Source: Sclerotinia nivalis
Lineage: Eukaryota; Ascomycota; Leotiomycetes; Helotiales; Sclerotiniaceae
Length of the DNA: 64,000 bases
NCBI GenBank assembly: GCA_029531795.1
Contig: JAPEIS010000002.1
Location: 1,178,001-1,242,000 of the forward strand
Reading direction: 5' to 3'
Of this stretch, positions 22,188 through 32,343 are shown one piece after another. A model generated the notes under the pieces. It saw only the letters and a program-made list of their open reading frames with translations. It had not been told where the DNA came from and did not search any database. Within the stretch, counting starts at the first letter, position 1; each line of letters begins with the position of its first letter. Made by a program: the position numbers and the translations under genes.

Positions 22188-23285
22188 GGTTTATGACCAA
22201 TCAAACACACCGCTAATGTAGACCTCAATTTAACGAGTGGTTGTGCTGTTGCACCATAAACAATGCTGTAAATCGCAACCAAAACAGAGTTTTATAAAAT
22301 ACAATTACTAACAAAAGCAAAAGGCAAGAAAAGAGGGAATCAGAACAAATGTAGATCTGGAAATTATACGAACCATATATCTTCATATCAGATGGCAAGT
22401 TACACCGCGGCCAGGGCCTCACATCGGCATTTAAACTTTTCACCAAGCTTTTCTGACGCTCAAGCAAGGATCCTTCGTAAACCCACAACTTTGTAGAACG
22501 AAAAGGGCCTCGACTGCTCTGGGAAAGGGGTTCAAGCATCATCGCGAGCAATATTCCATGTGAAATTCCACTTTTTTGAATGTATACGGAACCTATATGA
22601 GCAAAACCGCGTAAAATTCAAGGAAGATGAGGTTTGGGTGAGGTGGTAGGTGGAGCCCCTATATCGTCAGTTCATTAAAAAGGAATTGTACTAGATCGTA
22701 TACAGAATGGTGCGCCAGGGGATCAAACAAGATTTGTCGAATCACGTGCTGAAATGTTATCTATTCTTGAGTTTGAGTCGGGATTTCGGAACTTTGGTAG
22801 GGGCTCAAGTTGCCCATGTAGGAGAATTCGTGTGTGTTAGAGCCCGAAATACTCTTCGCTTTTAACTAAGAACACACCATAATGGTCTTCTAGCTCTCAT
22901 TATTTTAGAAACAGAACATGTAATTTTTGACGTCTAGCACGGATAACTCCTTCCGGGTTTCCAATAATCTTTTCGGATTTTCTATTCGCAAACCCCGACA
23001 AGCAATCGACTGGCTGATGATAACTTCCTTGTTGGTGACCCAAACGCAGGATTTGCATATTGTGAAACAAGATGGGCCGGCATCAACAAATAACGAATCC
23101 CTCGATCCAATATAAGAGCAGAAATCCCGCAGAGAGGTCTACTTCCTCGAGCTCGTACCCGATAAAGTATGATGATGTAGCTCTTCAAGAAAATCGAACC
23201 GAATTTCCGAGGTTCTTCGATATTAATAGCCCATAACTCCGTAACCAAAACTCCACAGCCTACATCATAGCCATTTTTTAACTGC
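22188..23285. other. Gene-free promoter region of the aquaglyceroporin
   Basis: 1.1 kb with no convincing coding region; overlapping short frames on both strands share no family features. It should hold the aquaglyceroporin promoter and the 3' UTR of the next leftward gene. Confidence 0.45.
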
Positions 23286-24176
23286 TCATAAAACACCCAC
23301 ACTCTTGCAGGCCTCCACCAAATCAGGTATCTCATCAGCACTCTTACTCGCACCACCCCATTTAATCGTCCCATTCTCATCCGTAGCCCAACTTCCACCC
23401 ACGACCCATCGGTTCCCACTAGGATCGACTTCTCTTCCCCAAATCCCCTCTTGTTTCCCCAGTTTCTGTCGTGCAATCTCGGTCCATGGATTCAGCAAAT
23501 GCCACGTCGTGCTCACCCCCAATCCCCAACTGGCATAGATTTCCCGATCTTCATCGATGACTACTTGAACTGACCATGCTCCTCCAATTTGCTGCACCCA
23601 TTTATCTGTTGCTTCTTTGGTGTTGTGCGATATGGCTATGAAATGTAGGTTTTGATGTTTATTGGCTAAGCGACGGAGTTCGATGAAGGTCTTTTCTGCA
23701 ACTGAACGGGAAAAGGAAATCTGTTAGTCTTGATTCCAGTCGAGTTGTCCGGATTGTGATTGACAAGGAGAACGGATAAAGCAACTCAAAATATCTCAAC
23801 AGCAATAAATAACAAACTCACAAGCACATCCACAGCACCTCAAAAAAACGAGCACACAAGCCCTTCCATCTCCCATGGGGAATATCAACTTCCCCGTACT
23901 CGGCGCCTTCGTTCCCACCATCGGCGCAGGAGCAACTCCTACTATCGCCGGCGCCGGATTTCCCCATGATTTCCAACTCTTCGGGACATTAACTTCCGAG
24001 GTCATATTCGAAAATGTATCTGCCCATGTAGCTGGCAGTTCATTGTTTTTCCCAGACTTTGGGTTTATGGATTTTTTATCACCATTATCGAGGTTTGTGA
24101 TTGAAAAACTGGAGAGAGTATTTGATGGAAGGCCTGCTTTTCGGAGGGCGAGTTTGGTGCTCAGTTTACTGAACAT
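23286..24176 (-). CDS. Peroxiredoxin-like / AhpC-TSA_2 thioredoxin-fold protein
   Basis: A 256-residue protein in two exons, 24176-23822 and 23701-23286; the 120-bp intron has a GTGAGT donor and a TTCAG acceptor and splits the active-site motif. The joined motif is VFLRCCGCAFAEKTFIEL, matching the beta strand and active-site loop of the AhpC/TSA_2 (PRXL2-like) group. Cysteines lie at 114, 115 and 117. Where related proteins have a CPFC-like pair, this one reads CAFA, so the downstream partner Cys is absent. The fold continues through IAISHNTKEATDKWVQQ, VVIDEDREIYASWG and WATDENGTIKWGG. Some 100 residues precede the domain; they are basic and Ser-rich at the very start, which might be a weak targeting signal. 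A redox role is likely; peroxidase activity is not shown. Confidence 0.85.
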
Positions 24177-25054
24177 AATTGAAGCTGATGATGATGTTAC
24201 TGTGGTTAGTGTGTAGTGATGGACGCCTCTGCCGTGGTATAAAATCGATAGAAACTGGAGTAGAAGACCCGAATTTAGAGTATGCACATGAGATTAATAT
24301 ATATCATCCATCCATTCTGCCCAGCTACGAATAAGTCCAAAGAACTCCTTCATACAGACTCTCAGGCCTGCATGAAACCGCAAGTTGTCGCAAATCCGCT
24401 CAGACCTTGACCTGTTTGTTTGCTGTGCTATCACGTGAGTTCATAACATTTGTCCCTCATCTAACATGTTCATCACGACTTCCTTGAAGTTCACCTGCGA
24501 TCTGGAAACACGGGGAACTGTATTCAAAACTGCGAGATCTATTTAGAATATTTATTGTTACTATTTTTGAGGGTTTGAACTTGTCGGTATCACGATAGAA
24601 CCGTAGTTAAATCATATAATCGTATTAGATCATATGATCATAAAGGGTTGTACGAGTTCTTTCAAATATATATTTAAGAAATTCGTTCTTTCAATATAGA
24701 ATAGTAACAATAAAAAGAATAAGTTTTATCAATTAAACTAAAGTACTTTACACTTTGAACCTTACCAATTGATACCAACAGAACTAGTGTGCTTGGCTTG
24801 TCAGGAATCATAGCCAAGCATTATAAGAGGACCCTTCAAGCCCTACGATCTCAATCGCTGTGCATTGGGTCAAGATCTGTGCATATGTTGTGGGGCAAGC
24901 CCAGCACTAGACCTATAACTATTACTCCGTAGAATTTCTTCCCTTCCCATAGAATTTCTTGCATGAAAAATAACTTCACGTGGCATTTCCTAACAAATTA
25001 TCATTTACAATTCCACCATATACACATAAAGATACCGCAAATTTACAAAATGAT
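24177..25054. other. Gene-free region containing a MITE-like element
   Basis: 880 bp between two leftward genes, with AT-rich sequence at 24530-24770. The 15-bp inverted-repeat element there is listed separately. The rest holds no recognised feature beyond the promoter expected for the peroxiredoxin-like gene. Confidence 0.45.
24545..24721. mobile_element. MITE-like element: 15-bp inverted repeats flanked by a 6-bp direct repeat
   Basis: TTTATTGTTACTATT (24551-24565) is the exact reverse complement of AATAGTAACAATAAA (24700-24714). The 6-bp direct repeat AGAATA lies immediately left (24545-24550) and one base right (24716-24721), like a target-site duplication. The 164-bp unit is AT-rich and non-coding and contains the palindrome GATCATATGATC. 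This is the layout of a miniature inverted-repeat element. No second copy is evident in the window, so the call is structural only. Confidence 0.45.
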
Positions 25055-26069
25055 TCAGTAGAAGTTCAGCGCATCCCTCAAACCGGCCATCCACATATAT
25101 GGCTGAAACAATCCATCACTACTCCCCGCATCAAAATACTCCCAACCATTAACACCACCAAAATTCGGATACTTGTTTCTCAAACTCCTGATCGTATTCT
25201 TCAGCGAACCGATTGGGACCCATCCACCTGCATCATTGGTCGCAGCCGAAGCTAACATGACTACTCTCGAGGGATCCCAGCCAGCGTTGATAATAGCATC
25301 ATAATCATTAGTATTTCCTGCGTATCCCCACCCATTGGTGAATTGAGCATTGTAAAACGATATCATTGGTGCGCCGGTATTTGGATCTCGTGCTTGGGCG
25401 TCGAGATCCGAGTAAGAAAAGCCAGAGAGACTGCCACCATATGATAGAGCTGAAGCTACTGGTGCCATTGTAATGTCAAAATCTGGACCCATATCATTGT
25501 AAAGCTGTTTGATCAGACGGAGAGCTACAGTGATGTCCACGAATTGTTCAACGTCAATATCTATACCATTAAGATTGTATTTTTTGATGAAGTTATTGAG
25601 GAGAGGGTCATAGTATTGGTGAAACTCATGAGGAGTTAGTAATGGGTATAATGCATCAATAATATCAACTTACCTGGTTGTCATCACCGGTAAAGTAATT
25701 CCAAGTGCCCCAAGCAGCACCGCCCATCATACACGACACTCTTATTCCTGCTGTCTGAAGAGCCTTTACCTGAGCCCATAACTCATCATACATTGGAGCA
25801 TCAGGTGGATCATCATTTAGGTGGATGTCCCCCGGAGTACCCATGGCATGCAAGGCGGCGAGGATGACATGAGTTGGTTGGATGTCTGCACCCAGTAGAG
25901 GTAGGAGAGATAGGTTCGTATCTTTATTGTGTTCATCGTGGTAAGTTTGGACATAAACAGCCAGCCGTGGAGTTGTGGCCACGCCAGGGGCGGAGCTCTT
26001 AGCAGCCAGTGGCTCGACTGGAATTGCTTGGATTAGGGGTAAAAGTGGGAGGAAATTGAGAAACTTCAT
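25055..26069 (-). CDS. Secreted GH18 family glycoside hydrolase (chitinase/ENGase-like)
   Basis: 321 residues in two exons, 26069-25674 and 25624-25055; the 49-bp intron has GTAAGT, a TTACTAAC branch and a GAG end. An N-terminal signal peptide is visible (MKFLNFLPLLPLIQAIP). The GH18 barrel shows LAVYVQTYHD (strand 1), THVILAALH, VSCMMGGAAWGTW (strand 3) and the catalytic strand NGIDIDVE (residues 151-158). E158 is the acid/base and D156 the partner; Asn replaces the usual first Asp of DGxDxDxE. ISFYNAQFTNGWG and the final GGVNGWEYFDA (substrate-side Trp) complete the barrel. The size matches the compact secreted GH18 group without binding modules. That group includes chitinases and endo-N-acetylglucosaminidases, so the substrate could be chitin or N-glycan; I cannot separate them by eye. 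Confidence 0.9.
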
Positions 26070-27530
26070 CTTGAGGGCTGGTTAATATTGCATCAAGCAA
26101 TACAACCAATTGAGGAAAAGTCCAATCCTTAAGAATACTTTTTATATTTGTTAAGTGATACTTCTTACAAACATGTTGGCACGTCTATAGTAACATTGGG
26201 ATAAGGCTCGTGAGTGACCCCTGTGACTGACACTAACCATTGGTATCTGTACTTCGCCGGCTTTATTATTCTATAAATGCACAGAAAAGACAGAAAGAAC
26301 CCCCTCCATGTACAGTACGAAAGGCTAAATGAAAAATGCATCAACTGACTCCTATAAAATACTTCCTATAGACTAATCCGCACAAATGGAGGTTCTTATC
26401 GACCCATGAGGAGGAAATCAGTCATCAACTCTTCTCTTGGCAATCAAAGGTTGCACCAATATTCAAATATTGAAGTTAAAGAGTGATCAAAGCAAATATA
26501 TTAAGCGGCATGATTGAATAAGCCGAGTAGTTTCCATAAGATCCACCGAGACTAATAAGCATATGTAAGATAAGGTTGTATTCTCGAGGCCTGGGGCTCT
26601 GTTCCAGGCCAGCGCTTGCTGGATGGATGCTACGTTACCCCTCTTTACTCGCTCAGGGCAAAAGAGAGGGTCCGCGCTTGTGAGAGATGCAGGAGCTCAC
26701 ACAAACCAGTCCCATGCTTCTGCCGCATGTTGGAGAACTACTCGTTGGGGAAGATAGCTTTTTATAGGGCTTTCAAAGTTGTACCGCATGATATACACTT
26801 TAGGTAGAATGATCGGTTTTTCGGAAAGTACTGAAATGGAAAACTCTTGGCACAGCGTTCATGCGTGCCTGTATCTCCAATCCCGTACCACCGAAAAGAG
26901 ATCGTGTTAAAATTGATAGGGTTGGTGTTTGGTATTGAGGTGCCAGGATACCAGTTAACAAATGCAAAAAAATTGAGCTTGATGAGTGTCGGCTCATCAT
27001 CAACCAAGTTTTCTCTCATTCTCCAAGCTTGTTCAGAGATTGCAACCATTGCGATTGCGTTGGATGAACGAAAATTATCCTGAGCGCTCGTATAAACAGT
27101 GAAACGACAATGAAAGGTGCCAGCACATTTCGTCTTGTCTCGCAAGTACGGTTAATTGTTACAACGAACGGTGACAACAACAACAAGGTTCCTCTGATTG
27201 TGCGAGTTTGTTATGCGCAAGTCAATAAATTTTTGGTTGAAAAATGAACCGCATGAACATGAGCTTTATTCAGACACCTAAGAACGGTTTTGATGATGGG
27301 CGAAAATGGTGAAGAAGAAGAAAGATAAGAAGAAGAACGATGCCAATAAAACCACCAAGGTTCGACCACCAAACTTCCCCACCCAAGCATCACAGCTGCA
27401 ATCGAGAACATCAAGGTCCACATTAGGACTTCTACATCAAAAAGTATTTGACCCAACACAACCTCCTGTTTTTGTTTTTGGATACTTCCCTTTTGCATAC
27501 TTATCTGTAATCTTAAAATCCCCTATCAAA
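26070..27530. other. Divergent intergenic region between GH18 and NUDIX genes
   Basis: 1.46 kb holding the promoters of the leftward GH18 gene and the rightward NUDIX gene. Open frames around 26616-27145 exist on both strands but lack proper starts and family text. No gene is supported. Confidence 0.45.
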
Positions 27531-28414
27531 ATGTCAATTGACTCCGCAAAAGTCTTGGAAAGAGAGCCATTGGTAAAATATTCCTTTTCATAGACTCCGA
27601 ATGCCTTGAACAATTTGATATACTGACTTCATAGCAGGACCCTGCGAATGCGAAATGGACAAAACTCATCTTGTATGTTTCGATAGGCCAAATCTAAGCT
27701 GCCAGAACCATTGCAGCTGATACCTTTGCGATCCTTCAGATCAACATACCGCGATCCTCGAGGGAAAGTCCGCGATTGGGAACATGCGGAACGCGCGACT
27801 AGACCAAAGTCATCCGAGGTGGATGGCGTAGGAATTGTCGCCATAATACAGAAAGAGACTGGTATGCGAACGCTTTGGAAGAAAGATATACTTGGCCCAA
27901 GGATCAGTGCTAATACAGGTGGAACTCAAGCCCGGAATTAGTATTACAGAAGCAATACCGACCACCCTTAGATAAAGTAGTGATTGAAGTACCAGCTGGA
28001 CTTGTCGATGATGGTGAAACTGCAGAGGAAGCAGCTATAAGGGAATTGAAAGAAGAGACTGGTTATATTGGAGTCTTGAGCGAGAGTTCACCCATAATGT
28101 TTAATGGTACACCTCGTCCCCCTTTGCTTCCACTGACGTACTTTCCACTAACGGACCGGATTGCAGATCCAGGGTTTTGCAATACCAATTTAAAAATGGT
28201 ACATGTCACAATCGATATGGCCGACCAAAAGAACCAAAACCCAGTCCCCGAGCTGGAAGAAAATGAATTCATAGAAGTCTTCACATTACCACTGAAAGAT
28301 TTATGGGAAGCATGTAAGAATTGGGAGAAAGAAGGATATGCGATAGATGCTAGAGTGGGAACTTTGGCTGAGGGCATTGAAGTTGCTAGGACATTAAATT
28401 TATTTTCAAAATGA
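27531..28414 (+). CDS. ADP-ribose pyrophosphatase, NUDIX hydrolase (Ysa1-like)
   Basis: Cleaves ADP-ribose to AMP and ribose-5-phosphate. Four exons: 27531-27572, 27638-27672, 27740-27861 and 27942-28414; 223 residues. Exon 1 gives MSIDSAKVLEREPL, exon 2 DPANAKWTKLIL, exon 3 STYRDPRGKVRDWEHAER through GVGIVAIIQKET. Intron 2 ends at the CAG at 27739, since the nearer CAG at 27710 breaks the frame. The NUDIX box is complete: G86, E92, R100-E101, E104-E105, G107 (RELKEETG). The upstream block YRPPLDKVVIEVPAG is typical of the family. Intron 3 is problematic. The family reads TGPELVLQKQ, and SPELVLQKQ is encoded in the DNA. Yet no GT-AG pair reaches it in frame; the only frame-keeping acceptor (27940-27941) skips PEL. 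See findings. It is tail-to-tail with a second NUDIX gene, 127 bp apart. Confidence 0.88.
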
Positions 28415-28541
28415 GTAAGAGCACGATGTTGCGATAGACAGATGACCATAATGATAATGCAATATACGATGTATGTTAGTGTGAATACACAAAATAGGAG
28501 GGCAACGCAATAGATTCTTTTATAGACCTGATGCTAGATAT

Positions 28542-29524
28542 TCACAACTTTCCCGTCCGCTTCAAACCGTCATAGAGAGCCCAAGCGGTCAATGCCTTAC
28601 TGTCCCTCGCGCCCTCCTTCCACAAATCCTCCAGCTTAACTAATTTCAGCGTAATCTTCTCACCATCATCCCTCAAACCCGTAAGCTTCCCCGTAGTCTT
28701 CTTCAACTCTTCCCTTGAAATCTTCTTCTCATGCAAGAAAATCTTAACAAACTCGTCACACCCCCCGGCACTAGGAAACATTGCTCTCGGCAACACTTCT
28801 CCCTCTTTATTAGCCTCGTCACCAATAGCCAGCTCGCTCAAATTCGTCAATTGATCCGCTGGTATTGTCCAGCCAAGCTCTTCTTCGATTTCCTTTGCAG
28901 CTGCACCTTTAAATGTTCCATCATCAACCATTCCAGCCGGTAACTCGATAAATGCCAAACTCCCTGAAGCAGGTCGAGGTTGAACGGTCATTACTACCCA
29001 TCTTTCCTCATCAGAACCCTTTACATCTTCAGGTTGAACGATAACCATCATTCCCACACTTGGACCTCTGAGGAAGATATCCCCGGGCAGAGTTTCGCCT
29101 GCTTCATTTGCGATTTTGCTGCTAATCTTGATGAAACCGATGCGGTTACCCCAGCGGTCGAGTGATTGGATTTTGATAGAACGAAGACGGTATGGATCGG
29201 AATGGAATGGATGATCAGAGGATTGGTTTTGTAGGGCAAGAGATGCTGTGAGACGATTGTGCCATGACTTTGAAGGAAGATAACGTTAGTAAATATTGTA
29301 AAGAGGGGTAATGAGGAGGGTTTCGTATGTACTTTGAATGCTGGGAATCTCAATAATTCATCCTTGGTGATACCTTCACAAAGTGATACCTCCACTTTAC
29401 TATCTGGGATTTGGAAAGTAGTCATTCTTGTAGCTGTTGTTTTGTAACCTTTACTACGAAATCTAGGAAACGGAGGAAATAGCCTTTTGAGAATGAGAGA
29501 CGTGTTGAGGTTTATTTTATGCAT
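28542..29524 (-). CDS. NUDIX hydrolase, ADP-sugar/UDP-sugar diphosphatase type
   Basis: 305 residues in two exons, 29524-29333 and 29267-28542; the intron has a GTACAT donor, a TTACTAAC branch and an AAG acceptor. Residues 1-34 are basic, hydrophobic and free of acids (MHKINLNTSLILKRLFPPF), a good mitochondrial presequence; a second ATG at 29425 would give a form without it. The core includes FLRGPSVGMMVIVQPED, IELPAGMVDD and the NUDIX helix AAAKEIEEELG. The box (about 176-198) departs from consensus: Thr replaces the first Glu and Lys replaces the Arg before Glu. The EIEEE metal-binding core is kept. This pattern fits the NUDT14-like nucleotide-sugar subgroup as I remember it. Its 3' end faces the Ysa1-like gene, so two NUDIX enzymes of different subfamilies share a 127-bp terminator region. 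Substrate: a nucleotide-diphosphate sugar, inferred from family. Confidence 0.88.
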
Positions 29525-30355
29525 ACGGAGTACAATTTTTGTACTTTATATCTATTGGCATGTTGGAGGCGAAAGGACCTAGTAAGCCTGCCCAACATAT
29601 TTATTGAATGGAAGTGAATTGATGAATCATGATGCCCAAAGCAAGCAAGGAAGGAGATAGAATTGATGTAATCTTGTCATAGCCTTGCAGCGCGCTCGCG
29701 CCACATCAAGCGAGGATGTGTGGCTGTGCCATGAAGTAAATCCCTTCTTGACCCAGGTACTTGCTCCAAAAATACAGTTTTTTCTTGTCACCTTGAAATG
29801 CTACCACCTTGACTCAGCCATTTAAAACATACAATAAACACACTCAAGTATGGTCATAAAGTCTTCGCCTTCCAACTACGCCCGATGGTTAGGATCTGTC
29901 TCTCGAACGCAACCAACTATTTGTTAAGTAGTCCTGTACGTGGGCCTCGCCCCTTTCAGACCTTGGCCATGTACAGCCAAGTCCAGATAATGAAAGGGCT
30001 GCCATCGCCATAGTTGGCGACTTGTTGGCTAAGTGCTGCCGTTTTGCGGACCAGCAGTGTTTCTACTACTGGACTACTTGCCCTGCTTTTCTAGAAGCCC
30101 ATTTCGAGAGACCAAGCGCTGAAACCAAATGTTATGATATTTTCATGCTCGAGGTAGGGATGAAGAATTAGAAGTCTCTACTATTCAAGCCTGAATCTTC
30201 CAGCACAATAGGCGTTGTTATTGTTAGTAAACTGCAGAAGGCGGTGCTGACGGCGCAAGCTCCTCGTTGTGTTATAAACATGCCGTGGTCTTTTACTTAG
30301 TCTTATTGTTGAATTATCATCTCTTTTCACTCTATCAATTGTGATACATTTTATA
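29525..30355. other. Gene-free region
   Basis: 830 bp between the NUDIX gene start and the protease relic. It should contain the NUDIX promoter. No coding region, RNA gene or repeat is recognised. Confidence 0.4.
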
Positions 30356-31351
30356 ATGGTGGCATTGATTTCTTCAGACCCACGAGCAATCTCACTGACA
30401 TTAGCATCTCTCTCCATTCTTGTTGCATCAGCTGGCTAATCCCATATCTCTTCAGTGGTCAAATACAAGTTATGGTCCTGATGGTCCCTGGCAGGCAGTT
30501 TCGATCAGTATTGGCACACCTCCTCAGAATACTGATCATCTTCCGAAGAGATCATGGTCAGCTAACATCCTAAGCACTTCAGTGTGTTCTAATACCTCGG
30601 ACTGTCCATCATTGAATGCTGGACTTTTTAATAGGCTTGCCTCGACTTCTTCCACTCAAATAATTGACACTGGTATCATCGTCGATGCCACATTTTCATA
30701 TCAAGCTGGTCTATTACCTATATTATCTGGTGACGCTCATGTGGGAGTTGATACCTTAAACAATTTTCAATGGAGTCAATAGCGAATCAATTGATAATTT
30801 TGAACTCCTTGTCATTAAGGACGCCGATCAAACTTTATCAAATGGAACAACATACGCACCTCAGATTGGAAATCTTGCCCTAAAAGCTCCAGACCTTACC
30901 ATACAGCACAATTTCCTTCCTCCGGTTTCTAGCGAAGGGTAAGATGCCATCAAATTCCTTCGGCTTACACATTGGTTTCACTTCAATGGGCATTCCCGGA
31001 AGTTTGGTGCTCGGAGGATACGATCAATCTCGAATTTTGACACCTGTCACTACGCGACGAAGCTATCATGGCACATTTACAATGTCACTACATCCGATGG
31101 AAAGACACCTGGTCTTCTCACTGGACACCCTTCACCAGCCGTCTCAATCTCTCTTCATCATTTACCTCCTGGAACGAAATCCCCCCCCATCTTTCTCTTC
31201 CAACTTCCCTCTTCCTACTGCCAAAATGACAGGAGTATCCATTGACAGCGCCGCAATTTTCATTTTCTTCTTAGCTGTCATCTTCTGGATTTCTAAACGC
31301 AAACCCAATATAGCACGAGTGTACAAAGAGAAAAGGAGAAGAAACGATTGA
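30356..31351 (+). pseudogene. Degraded A1 aspartic-protease-like gene with signal peptide and C-terminal TM
   Basis: Pieces of one secreted, membrane-anchored protein lie in order but in different frames. ATG at 30356 opens a clean signal peptide (SLTLASLSILVASAG) that ends at TAA 30437-30439. The next frame carries SLQWSNTSYGPDGPWQAVSI and GTPPQ, the start of fungal A1-like proteases, and ends at TAG near 30781. A third frame gives FELLVIKDADQTLSNGTTYAP to TAA near 30941. Then SFGLHIGFTSMGIPGSLVLG and GYDQSRILTP, the second-lobe hallmark, run to a juxtamembrane span (AAIFIFFLAVIFWI) and a basic tail. No DTG/DSG catalytic pair is visible; some relatives of this group also lack it. Total length is well short of an intact member. 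I found no splice choice that repairs all breaks, so I call a pseudogene. Confidence 0.75.
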
Positions 31352-31782
31352 TTGGGAAATAGAAAAGAGGGAGAGGGAGAGACAAGGGATGATTTGGGGT
31401 GGATTAGGTTGGAAGATGATTATTGATCTATATGAGAAGTTTGTGTGAAGGGATGTATTTGGAGTTCCAGGACTACCGTTGGAATTTGGATACTGCTATT
31501 ATAATGAATGAATCTGGTAATCTGCGTTGAATAATTAGCAAATTTCGTAGCTGATCTAGTTATGAATATCTACCTGGTCGAGAAAAAGCCGAAGGAAACA
31601 ATATTGGCTATTTAAAAGATATGTATATTTTTGTATGTAATTAGATTAACAGTAAAATTGCATCGCCAAAAACGTTAATTTGCATCTTACGCGTATCTAC
31701 TTCTTATCCACATCTTTTCTCTTGAATCCGTCTTGTACAGAGCATCCAAATTATAAATTTCCGAAGGTTTTTGCTTACTGAC
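31352..31782. other. Short gene-free region
   Basis: 430 bp after the protease relic and before the 3' end of a leftward gene. A/T-rich, with no recognised feature. Confidence 0.4.
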
Positions 31783-32343
31783 CTACCACGGCACAGCCTT
31801 CGGTCCCGTAACATCTCTCCACTGCCCATCTGTCTTTACCTGTTCCTTCCTCACCTCGCGATCCTCCCTCTCAAGCCTATCTGCCTCCTCTTCCACCTTC
31901 CTCTCCCATCTCTTCCCCATTTGCGTCTTACTGAAACCCCATTTGCCGACCCACCACAGACTACTCATCCCCAAAACCCCAACAATTCCCGTAGGCGCAA
32001 CAACCCATCCTATCCCCGTCGCAAAACTTCCAATAGTGGTAGCGGACAAGGCTGCGACGATAGATCCCACGACTGCATATTTGGCATACCGTATTACACG
32101 CCAAAATATGAAGGCAGTTATGGAGTGTAAGGCGCGAAGGAGAGCGCGAGTGCGGAATCGAACGGGTTTGGGGGAGGTGGGAGAACCGGGGGAGATGAGG
32201 TACTGGATGTTTTGGGTGAGAGAGGTGAGCGCGCTGGAACTGCGAAGTTGAGCGGTTCGTTCTGTTGGGGTGAGGGATTGGGATTTTGGAGAAGTGGGTG
32301 GAGATGTAGATTCGTCATCTGTGACACCTCTTGATGGTGACAT
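31783..32343 (-). CDS. Conserved fungal small membrane protein of unknown function
   Basis: A 186-residue intronless frame starting MSPSRGVTDDE. The N-terminal 45 residues are Ser/Thr/Pro-rich with SPTSP-like phospho-type sites. A basic segment (RFRTRALLRALH) precedes two hydrophobic stretches, about residues 72-105 (FIFWRVIRYAKYAVVGSIVA onward) and 108-132 (IGWVVAPTGIVGVLGMSSLW). The C-terminal 50 residues are a charged helix (KRWERKVEEEADRLEREDR). The likely topology is a hairpin with both ends on the same, probably cytosolic, side. I do not recognise a named family. Composition, a good start and a clean gene length make it a real gene. Confidence 0.7.
   Translation of the reverse strand: MSPSRGVTDDESTSPPTSPKSQSLTPTERTAQLRSSSALTSLTQNIQYLISPGSPTSPKPVRFRTRALLRALHSITAFIFWRVIRYAKYAVVGSIVAALSATTIGSFATGIGWVVAPTGIVGVLGMSSLWWVGKWGFSKTQMGKRWERKVEEEADRLEREDREVRKEQVKTDGQWRDVTGPKAVPW

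Noticed and set aside
22225..22551. Minus-strand frame just upstream of the aquaglyceroporin
   Set aside because: No family text. It lies in the promoter/5' UTR position and its end is not joined to the channel gene by a credible splice.
26616..26807. Plus-strand frame containing RACERCRSSHK, resembling half of a zinc cluster
   Set aside because: Only one CxxC is present, the remaining cysteine spacing does not fit Zn2Cys6, and no continuing exon was found.
26762..27145. 127-codon minus-strand frame between GH18 and NUDIX genes
   Set aside because: It has no proper ATG start (begins TTG), overlaps a plus-strand frame and shows no recognisable domain.
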